NCBI GenBank assembly: GCA_017553575.1 | Contig: JAFZKQ010000005.1 | Span: 1 to 43,705 of the forward strand | Direction: 5' to 3' | DNA from: Paludibacteraceae bacterium | Lineage (GTDB): Bacteria; Bacteroidota; Bacteroidia; Bacteroidales; Paludibacteraceae | Length of the DNA stretch: 43,705 nucleotides | Shown: positions 17,634 to 26,617 of the stretch, piece after piece | Position numbering within the stretch: the stretch's first letter is position 1 | Layout: every line of letters starts with the position of its first letter | Notes under the pieces: model-generated | Database searches by the model: none | Seen by the model: only the letters and a program-made list of their open reading frames with translations | Told to the model about the DNA's origin: nothing | Translations under genes and position numbers: made by a program

Positions 17634-19115
17634 ATGGCAAAAGAATTAACACCACGCAGTGAGGACTACTCACAATGGTACAACGACTTGGTAATCAAGG
17701 CAGATTTGGCAGAAAACTCTGCCGTCAGAGGTTGTATGGTTATCAAACCTTACGGTTACGCAATTTGGGAGAAAATGCAACGCGAATTGGACCGCATGTT
17801 CAAGGAAACGGGACACGTCAATGCTTACTTCCCGCTATTCATCCCTAAATCATTCTTAAGCAAGGAGGCCGACCACGTGGAAGGTTTCGCGAAGGAGTGC
17901 GCCGTTGTAACCCACTACCGTTTGAAGACAAACCCGGACGGTTCAGGCGTGGTAGTTGACCCTGATGCAAAATTGGAAGAGGAACTCATCGTTCGTCCGA
18001 CATCAGAGACCATCATCTGGAACACCTATAAGAATTGGATTCAGTCGTATCGCGACCTCCCTATCCTTTGCAATCAATGGGCTAATGTAGTCCGTTGGGA
18101 AATGCGTACCCGCCTATTCCTCCGTACTGCGGAGTTCTTGTGGCAAGAAGGACACACAGCCCACGAGACTTACGAAGAGGCTGAGGCAGAAGCACAAAAG
18201 ATGTTGAGGGTCTATGGCGATTTCGTCGAGAATTTCATGGCCGTTCCTGTCATCAAGGGTGTAAAATCAGCCACTGAGCGTTTTGCCGGTGCGGTTGACA
18301 CCTACACCATCGAGGCCTTGATGCAAGACGGTAAAGCACTTCAGTCTGGAACTTCCCACTTCTTGGGTCAAAACTTTGCCAAGGCATTCGATGTACAATT
18401 CCAGACAAGGGAAGGAAAGCTCGACTACGTTTGGGCTACATCATGGGGCGTTTCCACTCGTTTGATGGGTGCGCTCATCATGTCACACTCCGACGACAAC
18501 GGATTGGTGCTTCCTCCTAACTTGGCTCCTATCCAAGTGGTCATCATCCCTATCGCAGCCAAAAAATTGACTGACGACATGAAGGCTAAGATCGACGCCA
18601 TGATTGCCAACTTGAAAGCATTGGGCATCTCCGTAAAATATGACGACGCAGACTCCAAGACCCCAGGTTGGAAATTCGCAGAATATGAGTTGAAGGGTGT
18701 GCCTGTCCGCTTGACTGTTGGTCCTCGCGACTTTGAGAACGGCACCATCGAAGTGGCTCGTCGTGACACACTCACTAAAGAGAACGTCAGCATGGAGGGC
18801 ATCGAAAATTATGTGAAGAACCTCTTGGACGAAATCCAAAAGAACATCTTCCAAAAAGCCCTCAACTACCGCAACTCCATGATCAAGAAAGTGGATTCTT
18901 ACGAAGAGTTCAAGGTGGAGATCGAGAAAGGTGGTTTCATCCTCGCTCACTGGGACGGAACAGCAGAGACCGAGGCCAAGGTCAAGGAAGAGACCAAGGC
19001 AACCATCCGATGCGTACCGTTCGACACCTACCTCGACGGCGACAAAGAGCCTGGCAAGTGCATGGTAACAGGCAAACCTTCTAAATGCAGGGTACTTTTT
19101 GCAAGAGCTTACTAA
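17634..19115 (+). CDS. proS: Prolyl-tRNA synthetase (short, archaeal/eukaryote-like type)
   Basis: A 493-residue cytoplasmic enzyme that charges tRNA-Pro with proline using ATP. The N-terminus [19 protein letters not shown] and [14 protein letters not shown] are those of the ProRS type 3 group, which lacks the editing INS domain of the E. coli-type enzyme. Class II motifs are visible: motif 1 with [11 protein letters not shown], motif 2 with [20 protein letters not shown] and motif 3 with [20 protein letters not shown]. The anticodon-binding domain (about 285-385, [10 protein letters not shown]) and the C-terminal Zn-associated tail ([19 protein letters not shown] pattern) follow. Length is normal for the family. 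It has its own promoter and terminator and so is probably transcribed alone. Confidence 0.97.
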   Translation: MAKELTPRSEDYSQWYNDLVIKADLAENSAVRGCMVIKPYGYAIWEKMQRELDRMFKETGHVNAYFPLFIPKSFLSKEADHVEGFAKECAVVTHYRLKTNPDGSGVVVDPDAKLEEELIVRPTSETIIWNTYKNWIQSYRDLPILCNQWANVVRWEMRTRLFLRTAEFLWQEGHTAHETYEEAEAEAQKMLRVYGDFVENFMAVPVIKGVKSATERFAGAVDTYTIEALMQDGKALQSGTSHFLGQNFAKAFDVQFQTREGKLDYVWATSWGVSTRLMGALIMSHSDDNGLVLPPNLAPIQVVIIPIAAKKLTDDMKAKIDAMIANLKALGISVKYDDADSKTPGWKFAEYELKGVPVRLTVGPRDFENGTIEVARRDTLTKENVSMEGIENYVKNLLDEIQKNIFQKALNYRNSMIKKVDSYEEFKVEIEKGGFILAHWDGTAETEAKVKEETKATIRCVPFDTYLDGDKEPGKCMVTGKPSKCRVLFARAY

Positions 19116-19140
19116 AAGATCACAAGATCAAAACTACTAT

Positions 19141-19177
19141 AGGATGTATCGTTTTCATGCGATACATCCTTTTTTTG
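19141..19177 (+). terminator. proS terminator
   Basis: Perfect 11-bp stem (AGGATGTATCG / CGATACATCCT) with an 8-nt loop, followed by T7. It lies 25 bases past the stop codon. Confidence 0.95.
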
Positions 19178-19290
19178 TGCCTTCCCTAATACAACCAAAC
19201 GCCCATAGAGGTATCTTTCGGAAGAGGGCTGTCTCTATATCATTCACAGCGACTAGTGTTTTACTCAGTGAACACAAAATAACTGAAATA

Positions 19291-19308
19291 TGTTCATTCT
19301 AATGAACA
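19291..19308. promoter_or_regulatory. Palindrome TGTTCATT-CT-AATGAACA, possible operator
   Basis: A perfect 8-bp inverted repeat with a 2-bp centre lies in the 407-bp gap between proS and the lipoprotein gene; a further TGAACA half-site lies at 19269-19274. It is about 150 bases upstream of the predicted promoter of the lipoprotein gene. The symmetry fits a dimeric regulator site, but no regulator can be named. The rest of 19178-19436 shows no gene. Confidence 0.35.
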
Positions 19309-19435
19309 CCCCAAAAACCAATAAGATTCCACCTAGAAAAGAAGCAAGCGCTTATTGCCATACCTACAGAATAACCCTTAGATAATTAATGGATACGCAG
19401 GAGACAACAAGTTCTAAAAAAATACCAGTTACGAA

Positions 19436-19466
19436 GTTGCACAAACCAATTTTTTCACTACATTTA
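19436..19466 (+). promoter_or_regulatory. Promoter candidate for the lipoprotein gene at 19523
   Basis: TACATTTA (19459-19466) is one base from TAnnTTTG, and GTTG ends at 19439, 19 nt upstream. The leader that follows has a short inverted repeat (CCCAA 19473-19477 / TTGGG 19487-19491). Confidence 0.45.
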
Positions 19467-19522
19467 CAAATACCCAACGTCGAGGTTTGGGCTGACTATC
19501 ATTCACATAAAATAGTATTATT

Positions 19523-20488
19523 ATGAAAAAAGTATTACTTCTCCTACTTCCCATCTTTTCATTCCTCTTCGTTGGATGCGAAAATGATGATGACGAAGAT
19601 TCTCCAAGCAACGGAGGCAACAACACGGCTTCCTACGAATCGATGGTAAACAACTGGATTACCGAAGATGCCAATCATGACAGCCTGACGACAAAAATGT
19701 TCGACTTCTTGAAAACCAAGAATGCCACCGACGCTATCTTCGACAACACCAACCCTAGCGGTGTTACCTACGGCTCAGCTAAATGTCCGACGGTCACCTT
19801 CAACACTCCAATGTTGATCTTCTGTGTATGGACATATCACTGGGACTACATCTATTCGGAAAACCCTGACGAGACAGTCTATTCTTGGATAGAGGATAGC
19901 AACGGCAAGGCTTACGGCAAAGAGGCTCCAACCCACTGGCAATACGGTCAAGGCCGCAAGGCAAAAGCTAATTGGCTCTCTTTCCCATTGGTTGAGGTTC
20001 CTGCCGGCACCTACACAGTGAAATGTTCAAGCATGAGCACTTGGTCACACAACTCTTCCTCCAACGGATATGGCTTCTGCTGGATTTACGGATTCCCTAT
20101 CGAGAAAAGCAACAATAACAAAGGAAAAGAGGATGCAAGCACCAGCGTCGCTAAGGATATCTTCTATCCTCAAGGCATGGAATACATTGAATACAAGGTG
20201 ACATTCAAGGGAGAAACCTCCGAACATATCATCGCCACCTCAAAGTACCTCTCCGAAGAGACTGCCATATCAGCCGAACAATCCATCCTCGAAGATGAGA
20301 ATGGCACATTCAAGGCAAACAACTATCTCAGCCACGAAAGGGACGGAAAAACGCTTAGCATAACTTACGGAAACGAATACATCAAAAAGTCAGAAGTGAA
20401 TAAGTTCTTCGAACAAGCGAGAAGAAGCTATATCATCTCAAGACTTCTCGACGAAAGCGAAAGCGAACCAAACATCATTTGGGAATAA
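19523..20488 (+). CDS. Lipoprotein of unknown function
   Basis: A 321-residue protein with an SPII signal (MKKVLLLLLPIFSFLFVGC) and lipidation Cys at residue 19. The residues after the Cys (ENDDDED) are strongly acidic, like the lipoprotein export signal that sends Bacteroidota lipoproteins to the cell surface; surface location is therefore inferred. The mature part is rich in Trp and Tyr in the middle (about 105-190: CVWTYHWDYIYS, THWQYGQGRK, YGFCWIYGFP) and ends in a charged helical region (EVNKFFEQARRSYIISRLLD). I recognise no named domain. It has a promoter candidate and a strong terminator, so it appears to be a single-gene unit. Confidence 0.75.
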   Translation: MKKVLLLLLPIFSFLFVGCENDDDEDSPSNGGNNTASYESMVNNWITEDANHDSLTTKMFDFLKTKNATDAIFDNTNPSGVTYGSAKCPTVTFNTPMLIFCVWTYHWDYIYSENPDETVYSWIEDSNGKAYGKEAPTHWQYGQGRKAKANWLSFPLVEVPAGTYTVKCSSMSTWSHNSSSNGYGFCWIYGFPIEKSNNNKGKEDASTSVAKDIFYPQGMEYIEYKVTFKGETSEHIIATSKYLSEETAISAEQSILEDENGTFKANNYLSHERDGKTLSITYGNEYIKKSEVNKFFEQARRSYIISRLLDESESEPNIIWE

Positions 20489-20513
20489 TAGAAAAAACAT
20501 TGTTTTTGAACAG

Positions 20514-20547
20514 AACGGGGAGGGAAAAGATTCTCTTCCCGTTTTTT
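20514..20547 (+). terminator. Terminator of the lipoprotein gene
   Basis: A 13-bp stem with two wobbles (20514-20526 with 20531-20543), AAGA loop and a T-rich tail, 26 bases past the stop codon. Confidence 0.9.
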
Positions 20548-20593
20548 ATTCACTTTACCCATTGCCACCCAACTAATTCTTAATCCAATTCAC

Positions 20594-20601
20594 TACCTTT
20601 G
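20594..20601 (+). promoter_or_regulatory. -7 box (TACCTTTG) for the gene at 20621
   Basis: A full match to TAnnTTTG, 20 bases before the start codon, right after the previous terminator. No clear -33 TTTG is seen. Confidence 0.5.
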
Positions 20602-20620
20602 CCCCATAAGCAAGAAAACA

Positions 20621-21808
20621 ATGAAAAGAAACATATTATTCATAGCGTTCCTCCTATTGACTACGGGACATCTATGGGCATCTGAGCATGAGGAGCAAAC
20701 CACTCAACCACTTGAAACGGAATCGTTCGGAATCCTTTTGGAGGAGAAAACGACCTTCTCTGAAGAAAAGAGCCACAACCTCTATTTGGGCATCAACAGC
20801 AACGTATTCATCCGAAACGCCGAATATTTCCTTCCTTATACGAAAGGGTACACTGCCTTCGGATTCTATTTAGACCCAACACTCGCCTACCACATCAATG
20901 GGAAGTCCTCCGTATCGGCGGGAGTCCACCTCATGGGTATCGCGGGTCACGATGGAATGCGCGACGTCCAACCGATTTTCCGCATCGAATACCAACCCAA
21001 AGAGTGGATCACCATCGTGGGAGGCTCGCTCTACGGCAACCTCAACCATAAGCTCTACGAGCCGATGTACGACTTCGACCGCTACTTCTATGCTTTCGAC
21101 GAGAAGGGACTCCAAATACTAACCGACACGAAGTTTTGGGATGCTGACCTCTGGTGCAATTGGGAAACCTTCATCGAACCTGGTGACGATTTCCAAGAAC
21201 GCTTCACCTTCGGATGGGTCAACCGATTTTTCGCCATCGGAGACAAAAACGGTAGCGATGCCTTCGAACTATCCGTTCCTCTGCACCTCTTGGCGACCCA
21301 CCGTGGCGGACAATTCACTTCGCTCCAAGACACCTGCATCGAGACGCTGGCCAATGCCATGATCGGCCTCACAAACAGCCTCAACACGCCCGATAAGATC
21401 ATAAAGAAGAGTACGCTCGACTTATCCCTCTTCGGATTCAAGAACAACTCAAACAAAGAGCATATCCATACCCATTTCGAGAAGGGCTGGGGAGTCTACC
21501 CTAACCTGACCCTGCAAACCCAAGCATGGAAACTGCAAACCGGCTATTGGAAGGCTCATCAATTCGTGGGACCTCGTGGCAGCTACTTGTTCCAATCCAT
21601 CGCCTACTTCGACGAAGCCTTCGAGAGAGCAGACCGGAACATGATCACCGCCAAACTTTTCTACGAGCACCGCTACGAAGGGTTGGGCGTTGGCGTGGAA
21701 GCCCAAGCCTACCACGACCTCGACGAAGAGAGCACAGACTTCTCCTTCGGCGTATACCTCCGATTCGAAGATCAATTCAAGCTATTCAAAATAAAGGCTA
21801 AAGAGTGA
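20621..21808 (+). CDS. Predicted outer-membrane beta-barrel-like protein, function unknown
   Basis: A 395-residue protein with a signal peptide (MKRNILFIAFLLLTTGHLWA, cleavage before SEHEE). A short Glu/Thr-rich stretch follows. From about residue 50 the sequence alternates polar and hydrophobic residues in strand-like segments (SHNLYLGINSNVFI, TAFGFYLDPTLAYHI, SSVSAGVHLMGIAG, FRIEYQPKEWITIVGGSL) and ends with DFSFGVYLRFEDQF. This is the look of a Bacteroidota outer-membrane beta-barrel, about 14-18 strands if it is one. No ligand or transport motif was recognised. The gene is convergent with the YcxB-like gene, whose stop is only 4 bases away. Confidence 0.7.
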   Translation: MKRNILFIAFLLLTTGHLWASEHEEQTTQPLETESFGILLEEKTTFSEEKSHNLYLGINSNVFIRNAEYFLPYTKGYTAFGFYLDPTLAYHINGKSSVSAGVHLMGIAGHDGMRDVQPIFRIEYQPKEWITIVGGSLYGNLNHKLYEPMYDFDRYFYAFDEKGLQILTDTKFWDADLWCNWETFIEPGDDFQERFTFGWVNRFFAIGDKNGSDAFELSVPLHLLATHRGGQFTSLQDTCIETLANAMIGLTNSLNTPDKIIKKSTLDLSLFGFKNNSNKEHIHTHFEKGWGVYPNLTLQTQAWKLQTGYWKAHQFVGPRGSYLFQSIAYFDEAFERADRNMITAKLFYEHRYEGLGVGVEAQAYHDLDEESTDFSFGVYLRFEDQFKLFKIKAKE

Positions 21809-21812
21809 TTTG

Positions 21813-22325
21813 TTAGCATCTTCCACAACATTTTACATGCCTCTTTAAGTGCGCAATCAGCTCCTTCTTGTCCGCCTCTGAGGCAAAACCATTTAACGAG
21901 ATAGGAAACATGGCATTAGATGTCTGATATAGAAGCACATGATCCTTGACAAATTCCCCACATGTGAAAGATTCATACGGGTGAGTACTACTCGATTCTT
22001 TCGTAACATCGCTACTCATGTCGCATTGAACCTCACCATCCCTAAAAACATAGGAAAGAAGAACACTATCACCCATCCACTCTTTATATAGTTTCTTATA
22101 GCGGTAGGGCAAAAAGATTAAGTAAAGCAAGAAAAAGACAAAAAGAACACCATTCAAAATGGGAATGTCCACCTCTTCGCCACTCCACCAAACGAGAATA
22201 TATGAAAAACCCAAAAGAGAAAGAGTCAGATATAGAATCCACCTGATAGTCTTCGCCTTCCTCCTTGACATAGCCACATCAACCATTTCCTGACAGGTCA
22301 ACATCGTTTCATTTTTTATCTCCAT
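21813..22325 (-). CDS. YcxB-like membrane protein
   Basis: A 170-residue protein with two transmembrane helices near residues 27-46 (IRWILYLTLSLLGFSYILVW) and 54-74 (PILNGVLFVFFLLYLIFLPY), then a cytoplasmic beta-rich domain. This layout and the order of the C-terminal strands (VLLSYVFRDGEV, SFTCGEFVKDHVLLYQ, MFPISLNGF) fit the YcxB-like family, whose function is not established. It shares no operon with its convergent neighbour. The gene to its right on the same strand lies 122 bases upstream and both have their own -7 box. Confidence 0.7.
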   Translation of the reverse strand: MEIKNETMLTCQEMVDVAMSRRKAKTIRWILYLTLSLLGFSYILVWWSGEEVDIPILNGVLFVFFLLYLIFLPYRYKKLYKEWMGDSVLLSYVFRDGEVQCDMSSDVTKESSSTHPYESFTCGEFVKDHVLLYQTSNAMFPISLNGFASEADKKELIAHLKRHVKCCGRC

Positions 22326-22358
22326 TCAATCAACTTTTATTATTAATACATTGTTCAA

Positions 22359-22366
22359 CAAACATA
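22359..22366 (-). promoter_or_regulatory. -7 box (TATGTTTG on minus strand) for the YcxB-like gene
   Basis: A full match to TAnnTTTG on the minus strand, 33 bases before the start codon. No -33 TTTG at the right distance. Confidence 0.4.
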
Positions 22367-22447
22367 AGACACAACTCCAAACGAAAAAACACAAGAAAAT
22401 GGGAATCAAATACTTATAGACTCAACACCCAAGTCTTTCCAAAAGTC

Positions 22448-23134
22448 TCACTCTCCCTCTTGAATGATATGGATATCCCCATACGCCGACTGTTTGTCCA
22501 CCAAAGTGATGGTGATGGAACGAGTCGCCCCCGTGTTAGGCTCGACGGAAATAACGATATTGTTGTCAGTCTGCGTTTTCACCTTTACCCAATCCACCAA
22601 AAGATCGCTCTCATCCAACTCACTGTCTTGAGAAGCAATCGGGCAAGCTGTTTGGTCAATGCACCGTTTCACAATTTCTAGCGGTTGCCCCTCTCCATCC
22701 AAGAGACAAGGTTTATAGGAAGCAACCGAATCGTAAAAGGTTAAGACATTAGGAAATTCAGCATCACAAGAGCAATGGAAAGTTCCGCCCTCCTTCGGTA
22801 TTTTCAAGTTAAGAGAACCATAACCTTGCATATCGCCATAATAAAATTCAATCACGTTAGGATCCTCAATATCTCCTTCTGTACAAGAAGCCAACTCGGT
22901 CGAGATGGTTGCGACACCAGCCGCCAAACCCACTATTTTTAACGCCTTGTTTGCCTTCTCCCGCAACGAGAGCTGTTGCTCAAGGTATCGAACTTCCGAT
23001 TCGCACTTCGGGCAGGTTCCCTTACAATCTCCTTCATGGTGACACTCCTTAGGATGATAGACTATACCGTTTTCATCGGCCAATTGTTGACGGATCTGCC
23101 GCAAAAAATTGCAAATATCTTTTCCTTTCCCCAT
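22448..23134 (-). CDS. Zn-knuckle / membrane segment / BACON-like fusion protein
   Basis: A 228-residue protein without an N-terminal signal peptide. Residues 1-60 have the form of a small Bacteroidota family: DICNFLRQIR, ENGIVYHPKEC, then Cys31, His32/33, Cys37, Cys41 and Cys44 in a zinc-knuckle-like cluster, then EVRYLEQQL. A hydrophobic segment at about 63-80 (LKIVGLAAGVATISTEL) could cross the membrane. The rest (about 100-228) is beta-rich, with LKIPKEGGTFHCSCDAEFP and a terminal stretch ISVEPNTGATRSITITL ... GDIHIIQEG that closely follows the BACON-domain ending. The likely topology is cytosolic zinc domain, one TM helix and an extracytoplasmic BACON-like domain. A sensor or anchoring role is possible but not shown. 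Both parts are known separately; I do not know this combination as a described protein. Confidence 0.7.
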   Translation of the reverse strand: MGKGKDICNFLRQIRQQLADENGIVYHPKECHHEGDCKGTCPKCESEVRYLEQQLSLREKANKALKIVGLAAGVATISTELASCTEGDIEDPNVIEFYYGDMQGYGSLNLKIPKEGGTFHCSCDAEFPNVLTFYDSVASYKPCLLDGEGQPLEIVKRCIDQTACPIASQDSELDESDLLVDWVKVKTQTDNNIVISVEPNTGATRSITITLVDKQSAYGDIHIIQEGE

Positions 23135-23188
23135 ATCAAATTTTCCGTTAGGTGAAATCTCAAAATAATTTCATTGCTATTTGTTTTA

Positions 23189-23196
23189 CAAATATA
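23189..23196 (-). promoter_or_regulatory. -7 box (TATATTTG on minus strand) for the gene at 23134
   Basis: A full match to TAnnTTTG, 55 bases before the start codon on the minus strand. Confidence 0.45.
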
Positions 23197-23300
23197 ATAA
23201 AAATCAAAGGTTGCATAAGCCATTGGGTGGAAATATAGAGAAACAGCTTAACTTTTATCTCTGTTTTAAGCAACATCGGGAAAGATGGAAAGCCTTCGTA

Positions 23301-25403
23301 TCATCCATCATTCAGACCTGCCTCGTCTTCAAAATGCTTCTCCAGTACCCAAGCCCCCTTTTCCACCACATCCCAACAAGGGATGCCCAAACGCTCACAT
23401 TCACGAGCCATACGCTTTCGGAACGACCAAGAATTGGAACTGTCCAAGACTAACAATCGGAACGAAAAGAGATGCGTCAACGCCTCCGCCGAGGCAACTG
23501 CATCCTTCCCAAGCACCAAGACCTCTATCTGAAAGGGTGTCGGCGTCACTTTCCCCCGAAAGGTGGAATCACGAAGGCAATAGACCGCCTTGCCTCCCAC
23601 CGAAAAAAGGGAACGTTGTGTGATCTGCGGATAAGGTAGATTATGATCAACCCAAAAGGGAGAGACCACCTTGCTGACCAATTTATCATCACCGAAACAA
23701 GACAATTCATTGATGCCCCTCCCATAACGATTGACAGCCGAAACTCCTCTTATATTATAAACCGCCAGCCCGTCTCCCCGAGAAACGAGAAATCCACTCA
23801 ACCCGAAAACCCCGAAAGAAAAGGCGAAAGAGAGCAAAAGCATCCTCGCCCAACGAAGGTTCCTCCTGACCCAAAACACCGCCAAAACAAAAACAACGAG
23901 ATAAGAAACCAGCACCTCCACCCCGCCAAAACGAATATTCTCCACCAACGCTCCAGGCAACGTCTCCATACACCCCACCCCTGCATTCATCAGCCATGCC
24001 GCCCAAGAGAGCAACTTTGCCACCACCCCACAGAGCCACTCCACCTCCGGAAGCAAAAAGAAGAACAACGACAGATAAATCACCACCGAGGACAAAGGCA
24101 CCACCCACAATCCCGAGAGCCAGAAATAGACCGGAAACTGATGGAAATAGTACAAGACGATGGGCAACGTCCCCAATTGCGCCGCAACAGAGACAGAGAA
24201 CAAAGACCAAACACCCGACAACGGCTTGCTCTGAAAAGTCTGTAAAGCCTTCACCTTCGCATGAAAAAAGAGGATGGAAAAGACCGCCGCATAACTCAAT
24301 TGGAAACCGACATCAAAGAGATAGAAAGGATTGTAAAGCAACATGAAAAAAGCCGAAGCGGAGACCGTATTGTAAACAGAGGAGGAACGATGGATCAACT
24401 TCCCCACACAAACCAACGACAACATGAAGGAGGCCCGCACCACCGATGCCGGCAGGCCCGTTATAAAAGCGTAGCCCCACAAAGAGGCAATCAGCAGAGG
24501 GACCCGAATCCATCGGAATCGCGAGCGGAAAAAGAACTTCAACACCTTATCCAAGACCCAGAAAACCACACCGACATGCAAGCCGCTGACCGCTAAAATA
24601 TGGCTTGCCCCCGTCGCCGAATAACTATTCCGCAAAGAGGTCTCCATATAGTCACGATTGCCTAAGGCCATCGCCGAGACGACAGCCAACTCTTTACCAG
24701 AGAGTCCATAACGAATCAATTTCTCCGATAGGTAATGTTGAATGTTCCACGCCATGGAAGTGAGGGAGAATCGCTCCCGATGCGCCACCCGTTGCCACGT
24801 CCCCGTCGGAAGATAACAACTGCCTGAAATGCCCCTCAAACGAAGGAAAGCCTCATAATCAAACTCTCCCGGATTGAGCGTCCGCATACGGAAAAGAGAG
24901 TTGGGGAAGGCTACCACATCACCACGAGACAAATCCAACGGACAGGAATCCTTCGCCACATACAATAACAAAGTATAGCCTCCTTTCGGTAAGGATTCCT
25001 CTTCCACCCAAGCCTCCACGGCATAGGAATTGAGCTTCTCCCGTGGCTGTTCGGTCAACTCGGCCATCAAGATGGGTCGTTCCTCCTCTTGCAGATCTTT
25101 GCAACACCGACTTTCCTCCACCGTCCGATAGAGACCAAGCATAAAAAGCAAGCCAAAAAGCAATAGGCCAAACACCCACCTATAACGATAACTTTTAGAC
25201 ATTGCCCCATTAGAAGCGACAACGACCATGGCCACAAAGAAAAAGAGGGATGAAGAAACATACCACCAATGAACGGGAAGATAAAAGCCCACACAAACTC
25301 CAAGCACCAAAGGGAAGAGCAAACGGAGGAACGGCATGCGCCGAAAAAGCAAAACAGAGTTCATACCAAAACAGGATAACAACCGGAAAACCGGGGAAAA
25401 CAA
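23301..25403 (-). CDS. comEC: ComEC/Rec2-family DNA uptake channel-like membrane protein
   Basis: A 700-residue inner-membrane protein. The N-terminal DUF4131 region (about 25-190) with its first helices is followed by the Competence domain (about 215-500), seen in SGKELAVVSAMALGNRDYM, SATGASHILAVSGLHVGVVF, FITGLPASVVRASFMLS and LFDVGFQLSYAAVFSILFF. The C-terminal 160 residues occupy the place of the metallo-beta-lactamase-like domain of longer ComEC proteins, but I see no HxHxDH metal motif, as in many Bacteroidota homologues. In competent bacteria ComEC passes single-stranded DNA across the inner membrane; competence in this organism is not shown. The start at 25403 could instead be the in-frame ATG at 25364. 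It lies 54 bases downstream of rpe and is probably cotranscribed with it. Confidence 0.9.
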   Translation of the reverse strand: MFSPVFRLLSCFGMNSVLLFRRMPFLRLLFPLVLGVCVGFYLPVHWWYVSSSLFFFVAMVVVASNGAMSKSYRYRWVFGLLLFGLLFMLGLYRTVEESRCCKDLQEEERPILMAELTEQPREKLNSYAVEAWVEEESLPKGGYTLLLYVAKDSCPLDLSRGDVVAFPNSLFRMRTLNPGEFDYEAFLRLRGISGSCYLPTGTWQRVAHRERFSLTSMAWNIQHYLSEKLIRYGLSGKELAVVSAMALGNRDYMETSLRNSYSATGASHILAVSGLHVGVVFWVLDKVLKFFFRSRFRWIRVPLLIASLWGYAFITGLPASVVRASFMLSLVCVGKLIHRSSSVYNTVSASAFFMLLYNPFYLFDVGFQLSYAAVFSILFFHAKVKALQTFQSKPLSGVWSLFSVSVAAQLGTLPIVLYYFHQFPVYFWLSGLWVVPLSSVVIYLSLFFFLLPEVEWLCGVVAKLLSWAAWLMNAGVGCMETLPGALVENIRFGGVEVLVSYLVVFVLAVFWVRRNLRWARMLLLSFAFSFGVFGLSGFLVSRGDGLAVYNIRGVSAVNRYGRGINELSCFGDDKLVSKVVSPFWVDHNLPYPQITQRSLFSVGGKAVYCLRDSTFRGKVTPTPFQIEVLVLGKDAVASAEALTHLFSFRLLVLDSSNSWSFRKRMARECERLGIPCWDVVEKGAWVLEKHFEDEAGLNDG

Positions 25404-25457
25404 AACAGATAGGCATGCGGCATTAACCGCACGCCTCTATATCTATCATCAGTGTTC

Positions 25458-26108
25458 TTAAAGAGCCTTCAGTCGAGCTATCGTATCCGTAGGATTCTCA
25501 GCACCAAACACAAAACTGCCGGCCACCAAGGCATCAGCCCCAGCCTCCAACAGACGCTTGCCCGTCTCATAGTTCACACCTCCATCTATCTCGATGATGG
25601 CTTTCGAATTACGCTTCAAAATCAACTCTTTCAAACGGGCTGTCTTGTCTATGGTATTTTCGATAAACTTCTGTCCACCGAAACCTGGATTCACAGACAT
25701 CAACATCACCAAATCCACATCAGGCACAATCTCCTCCAAGACAGAGACAGGGGTATGCGGATTCAACGTCACGCCCGCCTTCATGCCCAACGCCTTAATT
25801 CGTTGGATGGAACGATGCAGGTGGGTACATGCCTCATAATGGACATTCAAAACATACGCACCCAACTTATGGAACTCGTCGATAAACTTATCCGGCTCCA
25901 CAATCATCAAATGCACGTCCAACGGCTTCGTGCAATACTTGCCTACGCTGGCAATGACAGGCATACCGAATGAAATGTTTGGGACAAAGACACCATCCAT
26001 GATGTCGAGGTGAAGCCAATCCGCCTCACTGTTGTTTACCATCTCCACATCTTTACGCAAATTGGCGAAATCTGCCGAAAGCAAAGAGGGAGCAATCAAA
26101 TGAGCCAT
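25458..26108 (-). CDS. rpe: Ribulose-phosphate 3-epimerase
   Basis: A 216-residue TIM-barrel enzyme of the pentose phosphate pathway that interconverts ribulose 5-phosphate and xylulose 5-phosphate. Family motifs are present in order: APSLLSADFANL, WLHLDIMDGVFVPNISFG (metal His and Asp), PLDVHLMIVEPD, VMLMSVNPGFGGQKFI and AIIEIDGGVN with ALVAGSFVFG. Length is normal. A -7 box lies 35 bases before the start and comEC follows on the same strand. Confidence 0.97.
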   Translation of the reverse strand: MAHLIAPSLLSADFANLRKDVEMVNNSEADWLHLDIMDGVFVPNISFGMPVIASVGKYCTKPLDVHLMIVEPDKFIDEFHKLGAYVLNVHYEACTHLHRSIQRIKALGMKAGVTLNPHTPVSVLEEIVPDVDLVMLMSVNPGFGGQKFIENTIDKTARLKELILKRNSKAIIEIDGGVNYETGKRLLEAGADALVAGSFVFGAENPTDTIARLKAL

Positions 26109-26142
26109 AACTCTCTATGTTATTTATGAATAAAACTGGATG

Positions 26143-26150
26143 CAAAATTA
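26143..26150 (-). promoter_or_regulatory. -7 box (TAATTTTG on minus strand) for rpe-comEC
   Basis: A full match to TAnnTTTG on the minus strand, 35 bases before the rpe start codon. No clear TTTG at -33. Confidence 0.45.
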
Positions 26151-26237
26151 ATACTTTGAAACGAGAGTTGGAATATAAATGCTGAAAAAGGGATTGGAGA
26201 CCTCAAACCCACTGAGATTAACACAACATCATCAAAA

Positions 26238-26473
26238 TCAATAGTCATCGTTGCAAAATCTATCTTCACTCCAATTCCTCGATTGTCTCTTATATAAGTT
26301 TGTATCCTAATTAAAGCCTCATCATCGCGAACAATATTGTCATAGAATCGGGATTGCCATACAAAATCATATCCCAGTCGGTGTGCATGTCGAGAAACCG
26401 CCGATTTATAGAATCCGACAATAGATGACAATGTATTTGCACCTTGATGTTGGAACCGTCGCCATCCCCACCA
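26238..26473 (-). pseudogene. Remnant of a REP-associated tyrosine transposase (IS200-like/RAYT)
   Basis: Minus-strand translation from 26473 gives FQHQGANTLSSIVGFYKSAV, then DFVWQSRFYDNIVRDDEAL and IQTYIRDN, which follows the C-terminal part of the Bacteroidota RAYT/Y1 transposases. At about 26275-26290 the frame is lost, and the expected continuation NWSEDRF is found in a second frame that stops at TGA 26240-26238. The upstream frame is closed by TGA 26476-26474, and the N-terminal half with the HUH motif is missing. It is therefore a decayed fragment, not a functional gene. The 103-codon frame 26120-26431 is only the shifted reading of it. It occupies the gap between the DHH lipoprotein gene and rpe. 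Confidence 0.75.
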
Positions 26474-26560
26474 TCATTACAGATTTAACTATCACAACAA
26501 ATCACCCAACACCTCCATATTTGTTCAAAGGCTAGCCCTTTCTGTTTTCACCCCTGCCTC

Positions 26561-26598
26561 AAAAAAAGAGAGGAGCAACCTTCCGATTACCCCTCTCA
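26561..26598 (-). terminator. Terminator of the DHH lipoprotein gene
   Basis: On the minus strand a GAGAGG...CCTCTC hairpin is followed by T7. It lies 20 bases past the stop codon at 26618. Its outer sequence resembles the terminator at 27914-27950. Confidence 0.7.
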
Positions 26599-26617
26599 CC
26601 TATTTTCCCTTCAGATT

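Noticed and set aside
26120-26431. 103-residue hypothetical protein as an intact gene
   Set aside because: It is the frame-shifted reading of a RAYT fragment; its last ~45 residues have no likeness while the expected RAYT end is in another frame.
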